Part shown: piece by piece, positions 10,278 to 22,454 of the stretch
How the letters are laid out: the number at the start of each line of letters is the position of its first letter
Position numbering within the stretch: the first letter of the stretch is position 1
Assembly (NCBI RefSeq): GCF_000485595.1
Contig: NW_014577196.1
Span: forward strand, 415,396 to 458,318
From: Priapulus caudatus
Taxonomy: Eukaryota > Priapulida > Priapulimorpha > Priapulimorphida > Priapulidae
Direction: 5' to 3'
Length of the DNA stretch: 42,923 nucleotides
Program-made: the position numbers and the translations under genes
Notes under the pieces: generated by a model
What the model saw: only the letters and a program-made list of their open reading frames with translations
What the model was told of the DNA's origin: nothing
The model's database searches: none

Positions 10278-10624
10278 ATAATGCATTTTTTAATGTATTT
10301 ACCGACGATTTACGTATAGAAACTATATGTTATTTTTACTGATTTCTCCGTATCTTTCCTTGGAGTTTTCATCGTCTTTCAATGGCCTTTCGGTAGATTT
10401 TTCTGCGTTTTCTGCGTGATTATTATTTTGCGGCAGGCACTCATTTTGGAAATCCTCCAACATTTTTACTTCTTCCTTAAGTCCATGTTTCACTGTTATT
10501 TAGGAAGGAAGGTAAAAAGTGTGCATTCGTATAATTTCACTCTAATTGCTTCTATAGTATGATTTCCATAATTTTGGCTCTTCTGCCATTTCCCTCATCA
10601 TGAACCTACATTTTTCAGTTCAGA

Positions 10625-10876
10625 CTCTTATCATATCGTTATAACCTCCTATATCATTAATTAAATCCCCTAGGTATGAATATTGGTGATTTTTTTATTA
10701 CTTGGTTGCCTATTAATATCTCCTTCTCTATCCTTTCTTTGTTGGTGAATTTTATAACCATTGTATTTGTTTTGTTCATATTAAATTCTAATGTTTTTTG
10801 ATTCAGCTAATCTGGAGCATGACTGAGCGATTTTTGTTACTGTTTTCTAATCTCCAATTCCTAGAATATCGTCCAT
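10625..10876 (-). mobile_element. LINE reverse-transcriptase fragment, copy 1
   Basis: This is the counterpart of the clearer copy at 16980-17264. It begins (- strand) at the codons for MDDIL and runs toward 10625, but with indels that break the frame, for example in the T-run at 10690. It is a dead, 5'-truncated non-LTR retrotransposon piece downstream of CAAP1. Confidence 0.7.
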
Positions 10877-10910
10877 ATATAATCATTGTCATCTTCTAAA
10901 ACTACAGACA

Positions 10911-10980
10911 TCCGCTGACCGCTGTGGAGACGTGCGCCGGGCCTCGAATTTGGCGCACGTCTCCACTGGCGGACAGCGCT
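10911..10980. repeat. Long GC-rich hairpin next to LINE truncation point
   Basis: A perfect 15-base stem (10924-10938 with 10952-10966, GTGGAGACGTGCGCC) extends outward to about 28 pairs with a few mismatches; the loop is GGGCCTCGAATTT. It sits about 35 bases beyond the LINE fragment and is conserved in the second copy at 17309-17351. It may be a transposon terminus. Confidence 0.75.
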
Positions 10981-11019
10981 TCATACTTGAAACATCCCCG
11001 CCGCGGTCGCGTGCACATC

Positions 11020-11092
11020 TCATCCGCGCGCAGCGTTTAGGATCAACAGCAAAGCTGCACGCAATCTTGTATCATGTCTCTCTGGCTGTTAA
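11020..11092. repeat. Dispersed repeat, second copy
   Basis: It shares GGATCAACAGCAAAGC and the ATCTTGTATCATG tail with positions 15-82. It directly follows the hairpin element, so the two may be parts of one transposon. Confidence 0.65.
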
Positions 11093-11781
11093 TTAATACT
11101 TAAATGTACTTATTTAAAAGAACCCTTTAACAGTTAATGTGCTTCATACACATGCCACTGCCCATAGTAGCTGTTAAATTATATGATAGTATCGCCTCCG
11201 CATATCTCAGTGGAGGTTGCCGGGATTTTACCAGACGCACGGTGGCTCTATTACTGGCTATCTTCTGTAAATGTCTGCCTCGATGAATGGTATTGGATCC
11301 TCTGGTAAATCCGTTGGCTCTTTTTGGGCAGCAATGTGTACCGATCGAGGTTGAATGGGTTTTCGCTTTCCATACGAAATCTCTGGATTCACTTTTTGCT
11401 CTGTGCTCAGTGTCTGTCTTTGACCTGGTGTCATATGCTAGTGGTCGTAAATCACCTTATGGTTGTCTCTATAGAAGAAGACTGGTTTTCGATAAATACG
11501 AAAGTCCAAGCGCGTTTTAAAATATACCGCTCTTTTTGCTGGTGGCGCCACTATCCAATGTCATTAGGACATGCTATGTTGAATTTTGACGCATCCTAGC
11601 GCCATCTAGTGGTGAAAACTAATTATAAAATTGCGCACATATGGAATAACTCAGATGGATATATCGGTTTACCCCAATTAACATCAGGTTTCGTCCACGA
11701 TGTGACGGGCTTCTTTTCGGCGAGATCTATGCGCGTTCAATAGAAACGAGAAGAGAATCTTCTGCCCCAACCACCATCATG

Positions 11782-12350
11782 TCTAGTTACCTCCGCCAAG
11801 GAGGTTATGTTTTCGCGCCCTGTTCGTTTGTTTGTTGGTATGTTGGTTTGTTTGTCTGTCACGAGGATATCTCAAAAGGTTACGGCGTGCGTGCGTGCGT
11901 GCGTGCGTGAAGAGAATATTGCAAAGGGAAGAGACTGCGCGCGTGGCGTGCGCTGGCGTGCGTGTGAAGGTGAGAGTCACGGAGAGGGAGAGGGTGAGGC
12001 GAGAAAGAAGGCGAAAGAAGTAACTATAATTAGAAGGAATTTGTGCATCCGTGCCTGTGTGTGCCGTTTGTGCCGCCTACGTGCGTGTGACTGCGCATGC
12101 GTGTGACATCTCCGTCTGCAATTCTCCCCTCCCCCGTCCCTCCCGTCCTTTCTCTCTCATTCCTTACTCCTCCCTCTCTCACTCCCTTCTCCTGCAGTAT
12201 TACCCTCCCCACATTCGCGGATAGTATCGCCCACGTCATCAGTTGCACGGTAAAAAGTTAGCCAGACAAATGGCTTTGTTTTGCAGGCCTCAACTTTTTC
12301 ACTCCCCCCAAGCACAAAATGTGGAGATACGGCTATAATACGTCGTTTTA
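11782..12350. repeat. Dispersed repeat starting with CCTCCGCCAAGGAGG hairpin
   Basis: The element opens ACCTCCGCCAAGGAGGTTAT, continues with a GTTTGTTTGTTGGT tract, then (GTGC)n runs and C/T-rich sequence. The leading hairpin and GTTTGTTTG motif recur in animal genomes as a repeat, but I cannot name the family. The second copy begins at 18176. The ORFs over it, rich in Cys/Val/Arg, are translations of simple repeats. Confidence 0.6.
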
Positions 12351-12503
12351 CAGTCCACACACAACACACATAACACACACGCGACCGGGGTGCGCGACAC
12401 CGGGTATAGGTTTCAGAGCGCACGCGTCGCGCGTGTAATATAAGCGTAAATTCAAATTTTGTGCCTCGGGGGAAAATACTCACGCGTAATATTTTCAGCA
12501 TTC

Positions 12504-12884
12504 GCCGCACACGTGAGTAAAATTACTCGAGTATAAGTGTAATGCAGATCACGTGACTGCGTAGCCAATACTGGGCGCACAATGATTTAAACCCATAGAA
12601 ATAATATAGATAACCTATATAGATAATATAGATAACCTATATAGATAATATAGATTATCTATTATTTCTATGTTTAAACCCATGCGCTGTTGAATAAATT
12701 TACGCAGCTAGCGCGCACACGTTGAGTAGTTTGACGCATGAGTAAAAAATATCAACCGTTTGATATCCGAGTTTCTTGATGCGTGCGTGATTGCTGGCCT
12801 CGAACGAAAAATCCGCACGCACACGTGAGTATTTTGAACGCAATGCATCATTTTACTTGAGTAAAATTACTCACGTGTGCGCCG
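12504..12884. mobile_element. MITE with CACGTG-containing inverted ends, copy 1
   Basis: The left end GCCGCACACGTGAGTAA and the right end (reverse strand GGCGCACACGTGAGTAA) form inverted repeats of about 30 bases that continue into a TTACTC box. Internal partial copies of CACGTGAGTATTTTGACG also occur. No ORF with coding character is present. The second copy is at 18888-19218. Confidence 0.65.
12586..12683. mobile_element. Nested palindromic mini-element
   Basis: Inverted arms based on CATAGAAATAATA enclose a short ATAGATAACCTAT repeat. TTTAAACCCAT flanks both sides as an 11-base direct repeat. The copy-2 site (18961-18970) lacks it. A related element with arms GTTACAACCATAGAAATA lies at 37726-37803. 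Confidence 0.7.
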
Positions 12885-13794
12885 GGATATGGATCGCCAA
12901 TTGGATGGTGGGTCCCCCGGCAAAAAGAGCGTACATTTTAAAGCGAGTTGGGAGTGTAAAATTTCAATAATAAATGGTGGAGAATCAATCAAAACTTGTC
13001 AAACCGAAAATGCGTATCTATTATTGTTAATTCAGTTTTATATGTCGCGTCTGTTTGAAGACTGCAAAGCGCCAATGACGTTTGAAGCCGTGCCTGGCCT
13101 CGTACATAACGTAGTTGAGTAGTATTATTACCAACTGTCTTCTCCCATTGCCTACGCGTAGCCTTTTCCCAGTCTCCTAAATGTTACTGTATGTTCCACT
13201 TCCAGCTGTTCGACGATAAAAGAGGGCAGTGCGTAGGCAAAAAGTCGGAACAGTGGCATGCACGTCAATGTTTTTCTATTCGTTGCATTTTGTACGCCTG
13301 CTGCTGCTGCAAGTTGGCGCCCTTGTAACGTTTGCCCGAAATAGCTGTGTTAGCATATAGCCTCACACACAGCGTTATCCTCCACAGTAATAATGGTTAG
13401 AATATAAGCCTTCCAGTCCCGACGATTATCGGCTTCAATAAGCCAAGAACGGGGACGGGCGATAGCCCCACGATCATTGGGCTAATGTCTGTATTGATGG
13501 AAACGAGGCAACTTGAAAATACGCTGGATAAGAATTTGCTTCATAATCAGGGGCGTAAATCCCCGAGGGGATAGGGGATGCATCCCCGCCGCTCTTGAAG
13601 GAGGGGGGGGATGGCCTGTACAAATATCCGCGCACTGAGAATAAGAATAGAAAAAAAAGAATAGCCAAAAAGTATGGTTGGCAACACATACAAAAACACG
13701 TGAAATTGTGAGAAATTGCAATTCTTACCTGTGTTTTAATACATGTATTATTACTATAGTAACGCTAAACTGTGTACGCTCTCTGAAAAGCCAT
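12885..13794. other. No gene seen
   Basis: Unique within each copy of block A. Contains GATTATCGGCTTC-type short inverted repeats near 13420-13480 and, at about 13548, a transposon-like start CAGGGGCGTAAATCCCC followed by a G-run. No coding region is supported. Confidence 0.5.
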
Positions 13795-14642
13795 NNNNNN
13801 NNNNNNNNNNNNNNNNNNNNNNNNNNNNNNNNNNNNNNNNNNNNNNNNNNNNNNNNNNNNNNNNNNNNNNNNNNNNNNNNNNNNNNNNNNNNNNNNNNNN
13901 NNNNNNNNNNNNNNNNNNNNNNNNNNNNNNNNNNNNNNNNNNNNNNNNNNNNNNNNNNNNNNNNNNNNNNNNNNNNNNNNNNNNNNNNNNNNNNNNNNNN
14001 NNNNNNNNNNNNNNNNNNNNNNNNNNNNNNNNNNNNNNNNNNNNNNNNNNNNNNNNNNNNNNNNNNNNNNNNNNNNNNNNNNNNNNNNNNNNNNNNNNNN
14101 NNNNNNNNNNNNNNNNNNNNNNNNNNNNNNNNNNNNNNNNNNNNNNNNNNNNNNNNNNNNNNNNNNNNNNNNNNNNNNNNNNNNNNNNNNNNNNNNNNNN
14201 NNNNNNNNNNNNNNNNNNNNNNNNNNNNNNNNNNNNNNNNNNNNNNNNNNNNNNNNNNNNNNNNNNNNNNNNNNNNNNNNNNNNNNNNNNNNNNNNNNNN
14301 NNNNNNNNNNNNNNNNNNNNNNNNNNNNNNNNNNNNNNNNNNNNNNNNNNNNNNNNNNNNNNNNNNNNNNNNNNNNNNNNNNNNNNNNNNNNNNNNNNNN
14401 NNNNNNNNNNNNNNNNNNNNNNNNNNNNNNNNNNNNNNNNNNNNNNNNNNNNNNNNNNNNNNNNNNNNNNNNNNNNNNNNNNNNNNNNNNNNNNNNNNNN
14501 NNNNNNNNNNNNNNNNNNNNNNNNNNNNNNNNNNNNNNNNNNNNNNNNNNNNNNNNNNNNNNNNNNNNNNNNNNNNNNNNNNNNNNNNNNNNNNNNNNNN
14601 NNNNNNNNNNNNNNNNNNNNNNNNNNNNNNNNNNNNNNNNNN
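13795..14642. other. Assembly gap, 848 N
   Basis: The stretch is undetermined bases. It separates the two copies of block A; the sequence before the gap would continue into what is seen at 20105. The three long ORFs over it are artefacts of N translation. Confidence 1.
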
Positions 14643-14683
14643 AAGGTGAATTGACGGATCAGAGTGAAGACGATGGCGAGCAG
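14643..14683 (+). pseudogene. CAAP1 penultimate exon, truncated duplicate
   Basis: Forty-one bases match the end of exon 7913-8053, through GACGATGGCGAGCAG to the GTGGGT donor. The rest is lost in the gap. Confidence 0.8.
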
Positions 14684-14877
14684 GTGGGTAGCTGTTATGT
14701 GTGGGGGTTGTGTCAGCGCATGTTATTGTGTTGTGCATTGTTGTGTATATTTTGGAAGTTCGGTGCTATTTCTCCTGTGAGGTTGCGATGCTAGTTGACA
14801 AATAGAACGTGCTACTCGATTGAACGCATTTTTCTTGCTAGTTCATGTAAATGTATTTAATTTCTGACTCATTCAAG

Positions 14878-15853
14878 GTGGACGACAATGTCGAGAGCAA
14901 TAAACCCGAGAGCACAATCCAAGTGTCGTCGCCGACCAAAGTAGAAGAACGGCAAATCAAACGTGAAGGTGACCCCGCAGTGGCACTGTCGGCAGCAGAC
15001 GCGTCGGCCATCGTCACAGCTCCCGCTGACAGCACCCGATCTGGCAGTTTGCCAGCAGTCACCTCGTCGGACGACGGCGAGGAGCGCGCCATCGGCGAAA
15101 CGCTCTGTGCACTCGTCGACGCCGTCGCGGCGTCCATAGACTGTCACCGCGTCGCCGAGACGAACGCCGACGATGGGGCCGGCGCCTGCAGCACGCACGC
15201 AGCTATTGCGCGGGGGTCGTCTATGCGAGCTCCGTGTTCGCATGATCCGTCGCATATGCGTGCCGTGCGTGTGGAGGCGGTAAGCACACGTCAAAATGTC
15301 GGGCAGGATGGCAATGATGGCAGGCAGGCTGGGGCTAGTGACACTGTGGCAAGCTGGCAGTGATGCTGTGGCAAGCTGGCAGTGATGCTGTGCAAGCTGG
15401 CAAGTGATGCTGTGCAAGCTGGCAGTGACACTGTGCAAGCTGGCAGTGATGCTGTGGCAAGCTGGCAGTGATGCTGTGCAAGCTGGCAGTGATGCTGTGC
15501 AAGCTGGCAGTGACACTGTGCAAGCTGGCAGTGATGCTGTGCAAGCTGGCGCAGTGCGACACTGTGGGGCTGGCAGTGACGCTGTGCAAGCTGGTAATGA
15601 CACTGTACAAGCTGGCAGTGAGAAAGATGGTGACAGTGGCCACAAGGACGTGCGTTCTAGCTCGCAACGTGGCAGGACGACCGCCGATTGCCACACGCAT
15701 TCACACACCGGAAGCAAAGCAATCCCAGTGCGGGCAGTGGAACACGCGGAGGAGTCGGATGCTGACGACCTTGACCCCAGGATTCTGGGTCAAGGTACCA
15801 TCACCGATGAGCAGGAACTGGATGCCGAAGAAAGTGGAGCGAACAGTTCCTGA
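14878..15853 (+). pseudogene. CAAP1 terminal exon, duplicate copy
   Basis: The copy is almost identical to 8469-9476 up to the repeat. The array here has fewer 21-bp units and several 1- to 2-base indels (for example GTGGCAAGC for GTGCAAGC near 15350), which shift the frame. The C-terminal QGTITDEQELDAEESGANSS and stop are recovered in another frame. It may be an allele with sequencing errors and not a true pseudogene. Just upstream, the copy has TTCATGTAAATG where copy 1 has TTAATG, which decided the acceptor choice. Confidence 0.75.
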
Positions 15854-16979
15854 TGGCAGGAATCCTTCTGGAGTAGGGGAAGTTGTAAGGCCCCCTTCTA
15901 TGATTTCCTGTTACAAATGGGGTCATTGAAAACCAATTTTAGTTGTTTTACTAGATAGTAATTCTTGTACAGGTTGTACCTCACTAATTAGGAATGCATG
16001 GGACGCAGAGCCAGTTCCAGATGAGTGAATATTCCGAACCGTCGAAACTGAGGTTAAAAAAGGGAAAATAATGAACATAGCTGTATTATTACTGATACCC
16101 AACACAACTTATGTAAATTATATAAACAGGGACGTTCACGTTCTCGTTGAATGGAGGACGTCCTTGATTCGAACTAATCTTCCTTTTGATGAAGAAATAC
16201 TTGACGTGATGCGGCCATGATGCCGAGGCCTGCGGGGATTGACACTTTGTGTCTTCCAATCAGCAGTCTAGCCGCCACCTCTCTATTATAACTTCTAGGT
16301 ATAATAGGCATTAGAGCACAAAATCGTCGATCTCAGGAACTAGGGCATTCTGCTATGTTAGAACGGTTTCCAGCGATAGAGTTTGCCACAAATACGAAAA
16401 TAACACGCTGTTTAGCGCACTGCGCTACGTCTTTCTGTTGGCATTTTCGCATCTCGGTAAGCAGAATAAGCCCGCGCTTTCTTCGTTGATGGACATGAAT
16501 GGGGCATCACCGGACGTGACCAGTTCCTACTGTTTTTTCTTTTCGTAAATGATTAAATGCCGGCCAATGGCATTTTGCAATGTTTACATGCCACAGCGTC
16601 ATCTCTTGGATGTTTTATAAGTAAATATAATAAGTATATAAGTAAATATGGGGATTTTTCAATAAAATAATGCATTTTTAATGTATTTACCACGATTTAC
16701 GTATAGAAACTATATGTTATTTTTACTGACTTCTCCATATCTTTTCCTTGGAGTTTTCATCGTCTTTTAATGCCTTCCGGTAAATTTTCTGCGTTTTCTG
16801 CGTGATTATTATTTTGCGCAGGCACTCATTTTGGAAATCCTCCAACATTTTTACTTCTTCCTTAAGTCCATGTTTCACTGTTATTTAGGAAGGAAGGTAA
16901 AACTGTGCATTCGTATAATTTCACTCTTAATTGCTTCTATAGTATGATTTCCATAATTTTGCTCTTCTGCCATTTCCCT

Positions 16980-17264
16980 CATCATGAACCTACATTTTTC
17001 AGTTCAGACTCTTATCATATCGTTATAACCTCCTATATCATTAATTAAATCCCCTAGGTATGAATATTTGGTGCATTTTTTTATTACTTGGTTGCCTATT
17101 AATATCTCCTTCTCTATCCTTTCTTTGTTGGTGAATTTTATAACCATTGTATTTGTTTTGTTCATATTAAATTCTAATGTTTTTGATTCAGCTAATCTGG
17201 AGCATGACTGAGCGATTTTTGTTACTGTTTTATAATCTCCAATTCCTAGAATATCGTCCATATA
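16980..17264 (-). mobile_element. LINE reverse-transcriptase fragment, copy 2 (YMDD motif)
   Basis: The - strand reads YMDDILGIGD, the catalytic YxDD box of reverse transcriptases. It is followed by a helical stretch (IAQSCSRLAESKTLEFNMNK) and the typical YLGDLINDIGG of LINE thumb regions. A TGA precedes the YMDD codons by two codons and another interrupts the frame near 16998. Beyond it, CRFMMREMAEEQNYG continues the homology. The 5' part of the element is missing, as is usual for truncated LINEs. I do not assign a clade. Inactive. Confidence 0.75.
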
Positions 17265-17300
17265 TAATCATTGTCATCTTCTAAACCTACAGACATCCGC

Positions 17301-17362
17301 TGACCGCTGTGGAGACGTGCGCCGGGCCTCGAATTTGGCGCACGTCTCCACTGCGGACAGCG
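17301..17362. repeat. GC-rich hairpin, copy 2
   Basis: The stem GTGGAGACGTGCGCC at 17309-17323 pairs with 17337-17351; it is the same structure as 10911-10980. The dispersed repeat follows again at 17400-17470. Confidence 0.75.
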
Positions 17363-18175
17363 CTTCATACTTGAACATCCCCGCGGTCGCGTGCGCATCT
17401 CATCCGCGCGCAGCGTTTAGGATCAACAGCAAAGCTGTGCCACGCAATCTTGTATCATGTCTCTCTGGCTGTTAATTAATACTTAAATGTACTTATTTAA
17501 AGAACCCTTTAACAGTTAATGTGCTTCATACACATGCCACTGCCCATAGTAGCTGTTAATTAGTATGATAGTATCCCTCCGCATATCTCAGTGGAGGTTG
17601 CCGGATTTTACCAGACCACGGTGGCTCTATTACTGGCTATCTTCTGTAAATGTCTGCCTCGATGAATGGTATTGGATCCTCTGGTAAATCTGTTGGCTCT
17701 TTTTTGGGCAGCAATGTGTACCGATCGAGGTTGAATGGTTTTCGCTTTCCATACGAAATCTCTGGATTCGCTTTTTGCTCTGCGCTCAGTGTCTGTCTTT
17801 GACCTGGTGTCATATGCTAGTGGTCGTTATGGTTGTTTCTGTAGAAGAAGACTGGGTTTTCGATAAATACGCAACTCCAAACTCGTTTTAAAATATACCG
17901 CTCTTTTCGCTGGTGGCGCCACCATCCAATGTCATTAGGACATGCTATCAGAGACAGTACGTCGCTGATGCTATGTTAAATTTTGACCTCCTAGCGCCAT
18001 CTAGTGTGAAAACTAATTATAAATTGCGCATATATGGAATAACTCGGATGGATATATCGGTTACCCAATTAACATCGGTTTTCGTCACGATGTGACGGGC
18101 TTCTTTCTCGCGAGATCTATCGCGTTCAATAGAAATGTGAAGAGAATCTTCCCCCCACCACCATCATGTCTAGTT

Positions 18176-18740
18176 ACCTCCGCCAAGGAGGTTATGTTTT
18201 CGCCCCTGTTCGTTTGTTTGTTGGTATGTTGGTTTGTTTGTCTGTCAACAGGATATCTCAAAAGGTTACGGCGTGCGTGCGTGCGTGCGTGCGTGAAGAA
18301 AATATTGCAAGGGAGAGACTGCGTGCGTGCGAGCGTGCGTGCGTGCGTGCGTGTGAAGGTGAGAGTCACGGAGAGGGAGAGGGTGAGCGAGAAAGAAGGC
18401 GAGAGAAGTAACTTAACTATATTAGAAGGAATTTGTGCATCCGTGCCTGTGTGTGTGCCGTTTGTGCCCTACGTGCGTGTGACTGCGCATGCGTGTGCAC
18501 ATCTCCGTCTGCATTCTTCCCTCCCCCGTCCCTCCCTCCTTTCTCTCCTCATTCCTTACTCCTCCTCTCTCACTCCCTTCTCCTCAGTATTACCCTCCCC
18601 CATTCGCGGATAGTATCGCCCACGTCATCAGTTGCACGGTAAAAAGTTAGCCAGACAAATGGCTTGTTTTCAGCCTCAACTCTTTCACCTCCCCCCCAAG
18701 CACAAAATGTGGAGATACGGCTATAATACGCGTTTTTACA
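18176..18740. repeat. CCTCCGCCAAGGAGG repeat, copy 2
   Basis: Second copy of the element at 11782, with the same GTTTGTTTGTTGGT tract and (GTGC)n run. Confidence 0.6.
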
Positions 18741-18887
18741 GTCACACAAACACACATACACACACGCGACCGGGTGCGCACACCCGGGTATAGTTTCACG
18801 CACGCGCGCGCGTGTAATATAAGCGTAAATTCAAATTTTGTGCCTCGGGGAAAAATACTCACGCGTAATATTTTCAGCATTCGCCGC

Positions 18888-19218
18888 ACACGTGAGTAAA
18901 ATTACTCGAGGTATAAGTGGTAATGCAGATCACGTGACTGCGTAGCCAATACTGGGCGCACAATGATGCTGTTGAATAAATTTACGCAGCTAGCGCGCAC
19001 ACGTTGAGTATTTTGACGCATGAGTCAAAAATTATCAAACACGTTTGATATCGAGTTTCTTGATGCGTGCGTGATTGCTGCCTCGAACGAAAATCCGCCG
19101 CACACGTGAGTATTTTGACGCATGCAACAAAATACTCAACGAAAATCCGCCGCACACGTGAGTATTTTGACGCATGCATCATTTTACTTGAGTAAAATTA
19201 CTCACGTGCGCGCCGGGA
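18888..19218. mobile_element. CACGTG-ended MITE, copy 2
   Basis: Matches 12504-12884 without the nested palindromic insert but with an extra internal unit (CCGCACACGTGAGTATTTTG twice, near 19098 and 19149). Confidence 0.65.
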
Positions 19219-20104
19219 TGGATGGCCTTAATGCCATTGGATGGTGGGTCCCCCGGCAAAAAGAGCGGTACATTTTAAAGCGAGTTGGGAGTGTAAAATT
19301 CAATAATAAATGGTGGAGAATCAATCAAAACTTGTCAAACCGAGAATGCGTATCTATTATTGTTAATTCAGTTTATATGTCGTTGGATGAAGACTGCAAA
19401 GCGCCAATGGACGTTTGAAGCCTGCCTGGCCTCGTGCATAACGTAGTTGAGTGGTATTATTACCAACTGTCTTCCCATTGCTACGCGTAGCCTTTTCCCA
19501 GTCTCCTAAATGTTACTGTATGTTCCACTTCCATCTGTTCGACGATAGAAGAGGCAGTCGTCGGCAAAAAGTCGGAACAGTGGTATGCACGTCCATGTTT
19601 TCAATCGTTGCATTTGTACGCTGCTGCTGCTGCAAGTTGCCCTTGTAACGTTGCCCGAAATAGCTGTGTTAGCATATAGCCTCAACACACAGCGTTATCC
19701 TCCACAGTATATGGTTAGAATATAAGCCTTCCAGGTCCCCGATTATCGGCTTCATAAGCCAAGAAACGGGGACCGATAGCCCAACGATCATTGGGCTATG
19801 TCTGTATTGATGGACAACGAGCACTGAAAATACGCTGGATAAGAATTTGCTTCATAATCAGGGGCGTAAATCCCGAGGGGGATAGGGGGATGTCATCCCC
19901 GCCCGCTCTTGAAGGAGGGGGGGGGGATGGCCTGTACAAATATCCCCACTGAGAATAAGAATAGAAAAAAAGAATAGCCAAAAAGTATGGTTGCAAACAT
20001 ACAAAAAAACACGTGAAATTGTGAGAAATTGCAATTCTTACCTGTGGTTTTAATACATGTATTATTACTATAGTAACGCTAAACTGTGTACGCTCTCTGA
20101 AAAG

Positions 20105-21484
20105 GGCGGCAATGAAAAGTGTTTTGAATACTAACTTGTAGGGTTGAAGTCTAGGGTTGAGATAGTGGTCATCAGACATGAGAAATATGGCCACAGTATG
20201 CGTCAGATGTGCAGAAAATGGGCTTAACAATATTCAAAATTAGTGGGCATGCCGCCAGATTTCGCGCCTAGCAATGGCCTATGCCTACGGCACGCGACGC
20301 TGCCTGGCGGCGCCAGCCAAGGTAATTTCGCGCCCGCTATGCGCGCGCGATGCATCGCCCACCCCCCGCCACTCTCGTACGGATTCTGCAACGCCGCTGT
20401 GTATAATATATATATATAATTATTATATATATATATATTAGATATAATAGTAATAATTAATATATACTGTAGATCTGTATGATATTAAAGCAACGACCAT
20501 AGCTTTTTTAGCTGTTACTGCCTAGTTCTCACGCCTTGCGCGACAATCAGACAGACGGTAATCGGAAAGCATTATTACGCGCTGGCAACGTTTATGCATC
20601 GTGCACTGCTACCGACAGTATAGACTCAAGCATGGCAGACTTATATATACTAGATAATAATATAATAATAGATATATGCGGTTTGTGAATAGGCACGTCT
20701 GTAAACAGAACCACGGATTTGCTAATTACGTAATTACTGTATATGTAGAGTTATATATATTTCAATTAATCTTGGGACGTGCGCAACTGGTTGATAGGCA
20801 AGGAGGCGATCACAGAGCACGACCCGCCGCCTGCGTAACGCTGACCCTGACGCTACCAGAAAATGGAAGCGTGTGATTATGCTGCCCATTTTTTAATATA
20901 ATGGGCCAAATCGCAGCGGGAGGCAATGAACCAGAGTATATATGCTATATAGGGCCTGTAAAAACGTTCTCAATGTCCGGAAATGGAGCAGCTGCAAACA
21001 AGACACTACCATGCTTTGCACCCGAGCGTCAGTAAGCAAGTAGATTCAGCAGCAAGCAGAGGCAGCAATAGTAGTGGTAATGGTAGCAACCTTCAGCAAG
21101 GACAGCGGTACTCCAACTAGGGGTGTGAGACTTCTCAACGTCTAATGTCAACGTCCTAAGCGTCCACACATGTCTTTGCTAAAGATATGTATGCTTTATA
21201 GTGACAGCTGTGCATCATTAACACATCAACACATTAATATATAAAGACGTAGCCATAATTCATAATAGATACAGATTTTGCTATTATGCCTATATATATT
21301 TACATTGGGTTTTTTCAGGGACACCATTAGCGTGTTATTGCTCAAGCTCTAATGACAAAAGATTCGCGTTTGCTTACGGAGTTATTATATAAAGCCAAAT
21401 TATGCAGTTGGGTCGGTGATCTATGGGTTGGCCCGGCATACTGCAGAATGCCGCGGTTGAAATTAATTTTAGCCGCGGTTTGAA
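20105..21484. other. No gene seen; AT tract
   Basis: Between blocks A and B. Contains an AT-rich palindromic tract at about 20401-20465 and a GC-rich patch at 20270-20390 (CTGGCGGCGCCAG palindrome). ORFs here are short and without coding character. Confidence 0.5.
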
Positions 21485-22454
21485 ATTATGTGTAAGCACA
21501 GGCCTCTTGTTGGTAAAAGGGCAATAATTTTCGGCGGTTAAATATTTCTACGCGGCGTAAATAATAATAAATTACGTGGTAGCTATGGCGCAACCATAGC
21601 GGTGATGAGCCTCGGTGTCTTTAGGCTCCAAGAAAGGGTCATTATATATTCTCCTTATTACGTTTGTACCGGACATAATTATGTGCAGTGCAGTATGAGG
21701 CCACCCTCAAGGGCACGCACTCCATATTTATGAAAAGATCACGATCACATGCAGCAATACATATTCAGGCTGCGAGTGCATTTTGCTAGTATAATTACTC
21801 CAACATTAATTAAGCATCTGGTGTTACTCATACAACGCTATTAAATAACCGATTAACATAGCTGTAAGTTGTCAATAAGGTCTGAATAAATATATGGGTA
21901 TCTCACATCAAGGGAAGGTCATTCGACTTGTCTGAGCGCGACTCAATTTATAAAAGCATTTTTGATATGCACACACTTAAAGCGAAAGAAATGCATGTTA
22001 TATATTCTGCGTTTTATATAATTATTCTGGGACTTGCTCAAATAAGGCATGAAGCTCAATGATCACAAGAATGAGCTCTGGGCGCTTATCTCCCCCTGCC
22101 CCTTATGCTTACGCAATTCGCGCTCACCACCCGCGGTCGCCCCTCTCTCTATCTCACTGCGCTGCTACCCCCCTCATCTGCTCTTTACTTGAGCCTTTCT
22201 AATCTACTCCTCAACCCCTTTAACTCTGCTCTGCCAGTATGAAGTAACAGCGCAGGCGTCTTACATACCGAACAACTGAGGGCGCAACAAGGTTTAGACA
22301 AAAACAAAAGCCAATTCCACACCCGCAGGGCTTCGTTTCTTGTTCCTTAGCCCGGCGTGGCTGTGAGGATTATTAGCTGTAACAATGCCATGACGCTTTC
22401 ACATGCAATAGCACGTTTCTTGGAACCAAATATAACCCTGTAATTCAAGATAGG

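Larger units (their letters stand above)
8014..13794. repeat. Large duplicated block A, copy 1
   Basis: This block matches 14643-20104 over its length in the same order and orientation, up to the shared string CTCTCTGAAAAG. Copy 1 has a 219-bp insertion (8121-8339) and a 98-bp palindromic insertion (about 12586-12683) that copy 2 lacks. Copy 2 has a 26-bp insertion near 17949 and an extra unit near 19125. Single-base indels are frequent. Two alleles retained as adjacent contigs is the simplest reading. Confidence 0.9.
14643..20104. repeat. Large duplicated block A, copy 2
   Basis: This is the direct repeat of 8014-13794. It begins inside CAAP1 exon 7913-8053 and ends at the same AACGCTAAACTGTGTACGCT string found before the gap. 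It contains second copies of the CAAP1 terminal exon, 3' UTR, LINE fragment, hairpin, dispersed repeats and MITE. Confidence 0.9.

Noticed and set aside
13678-14738. Three ORFs of 300-337 residues
   Set aside because: They span the N gap and consist almost wholly of undetermined residues.
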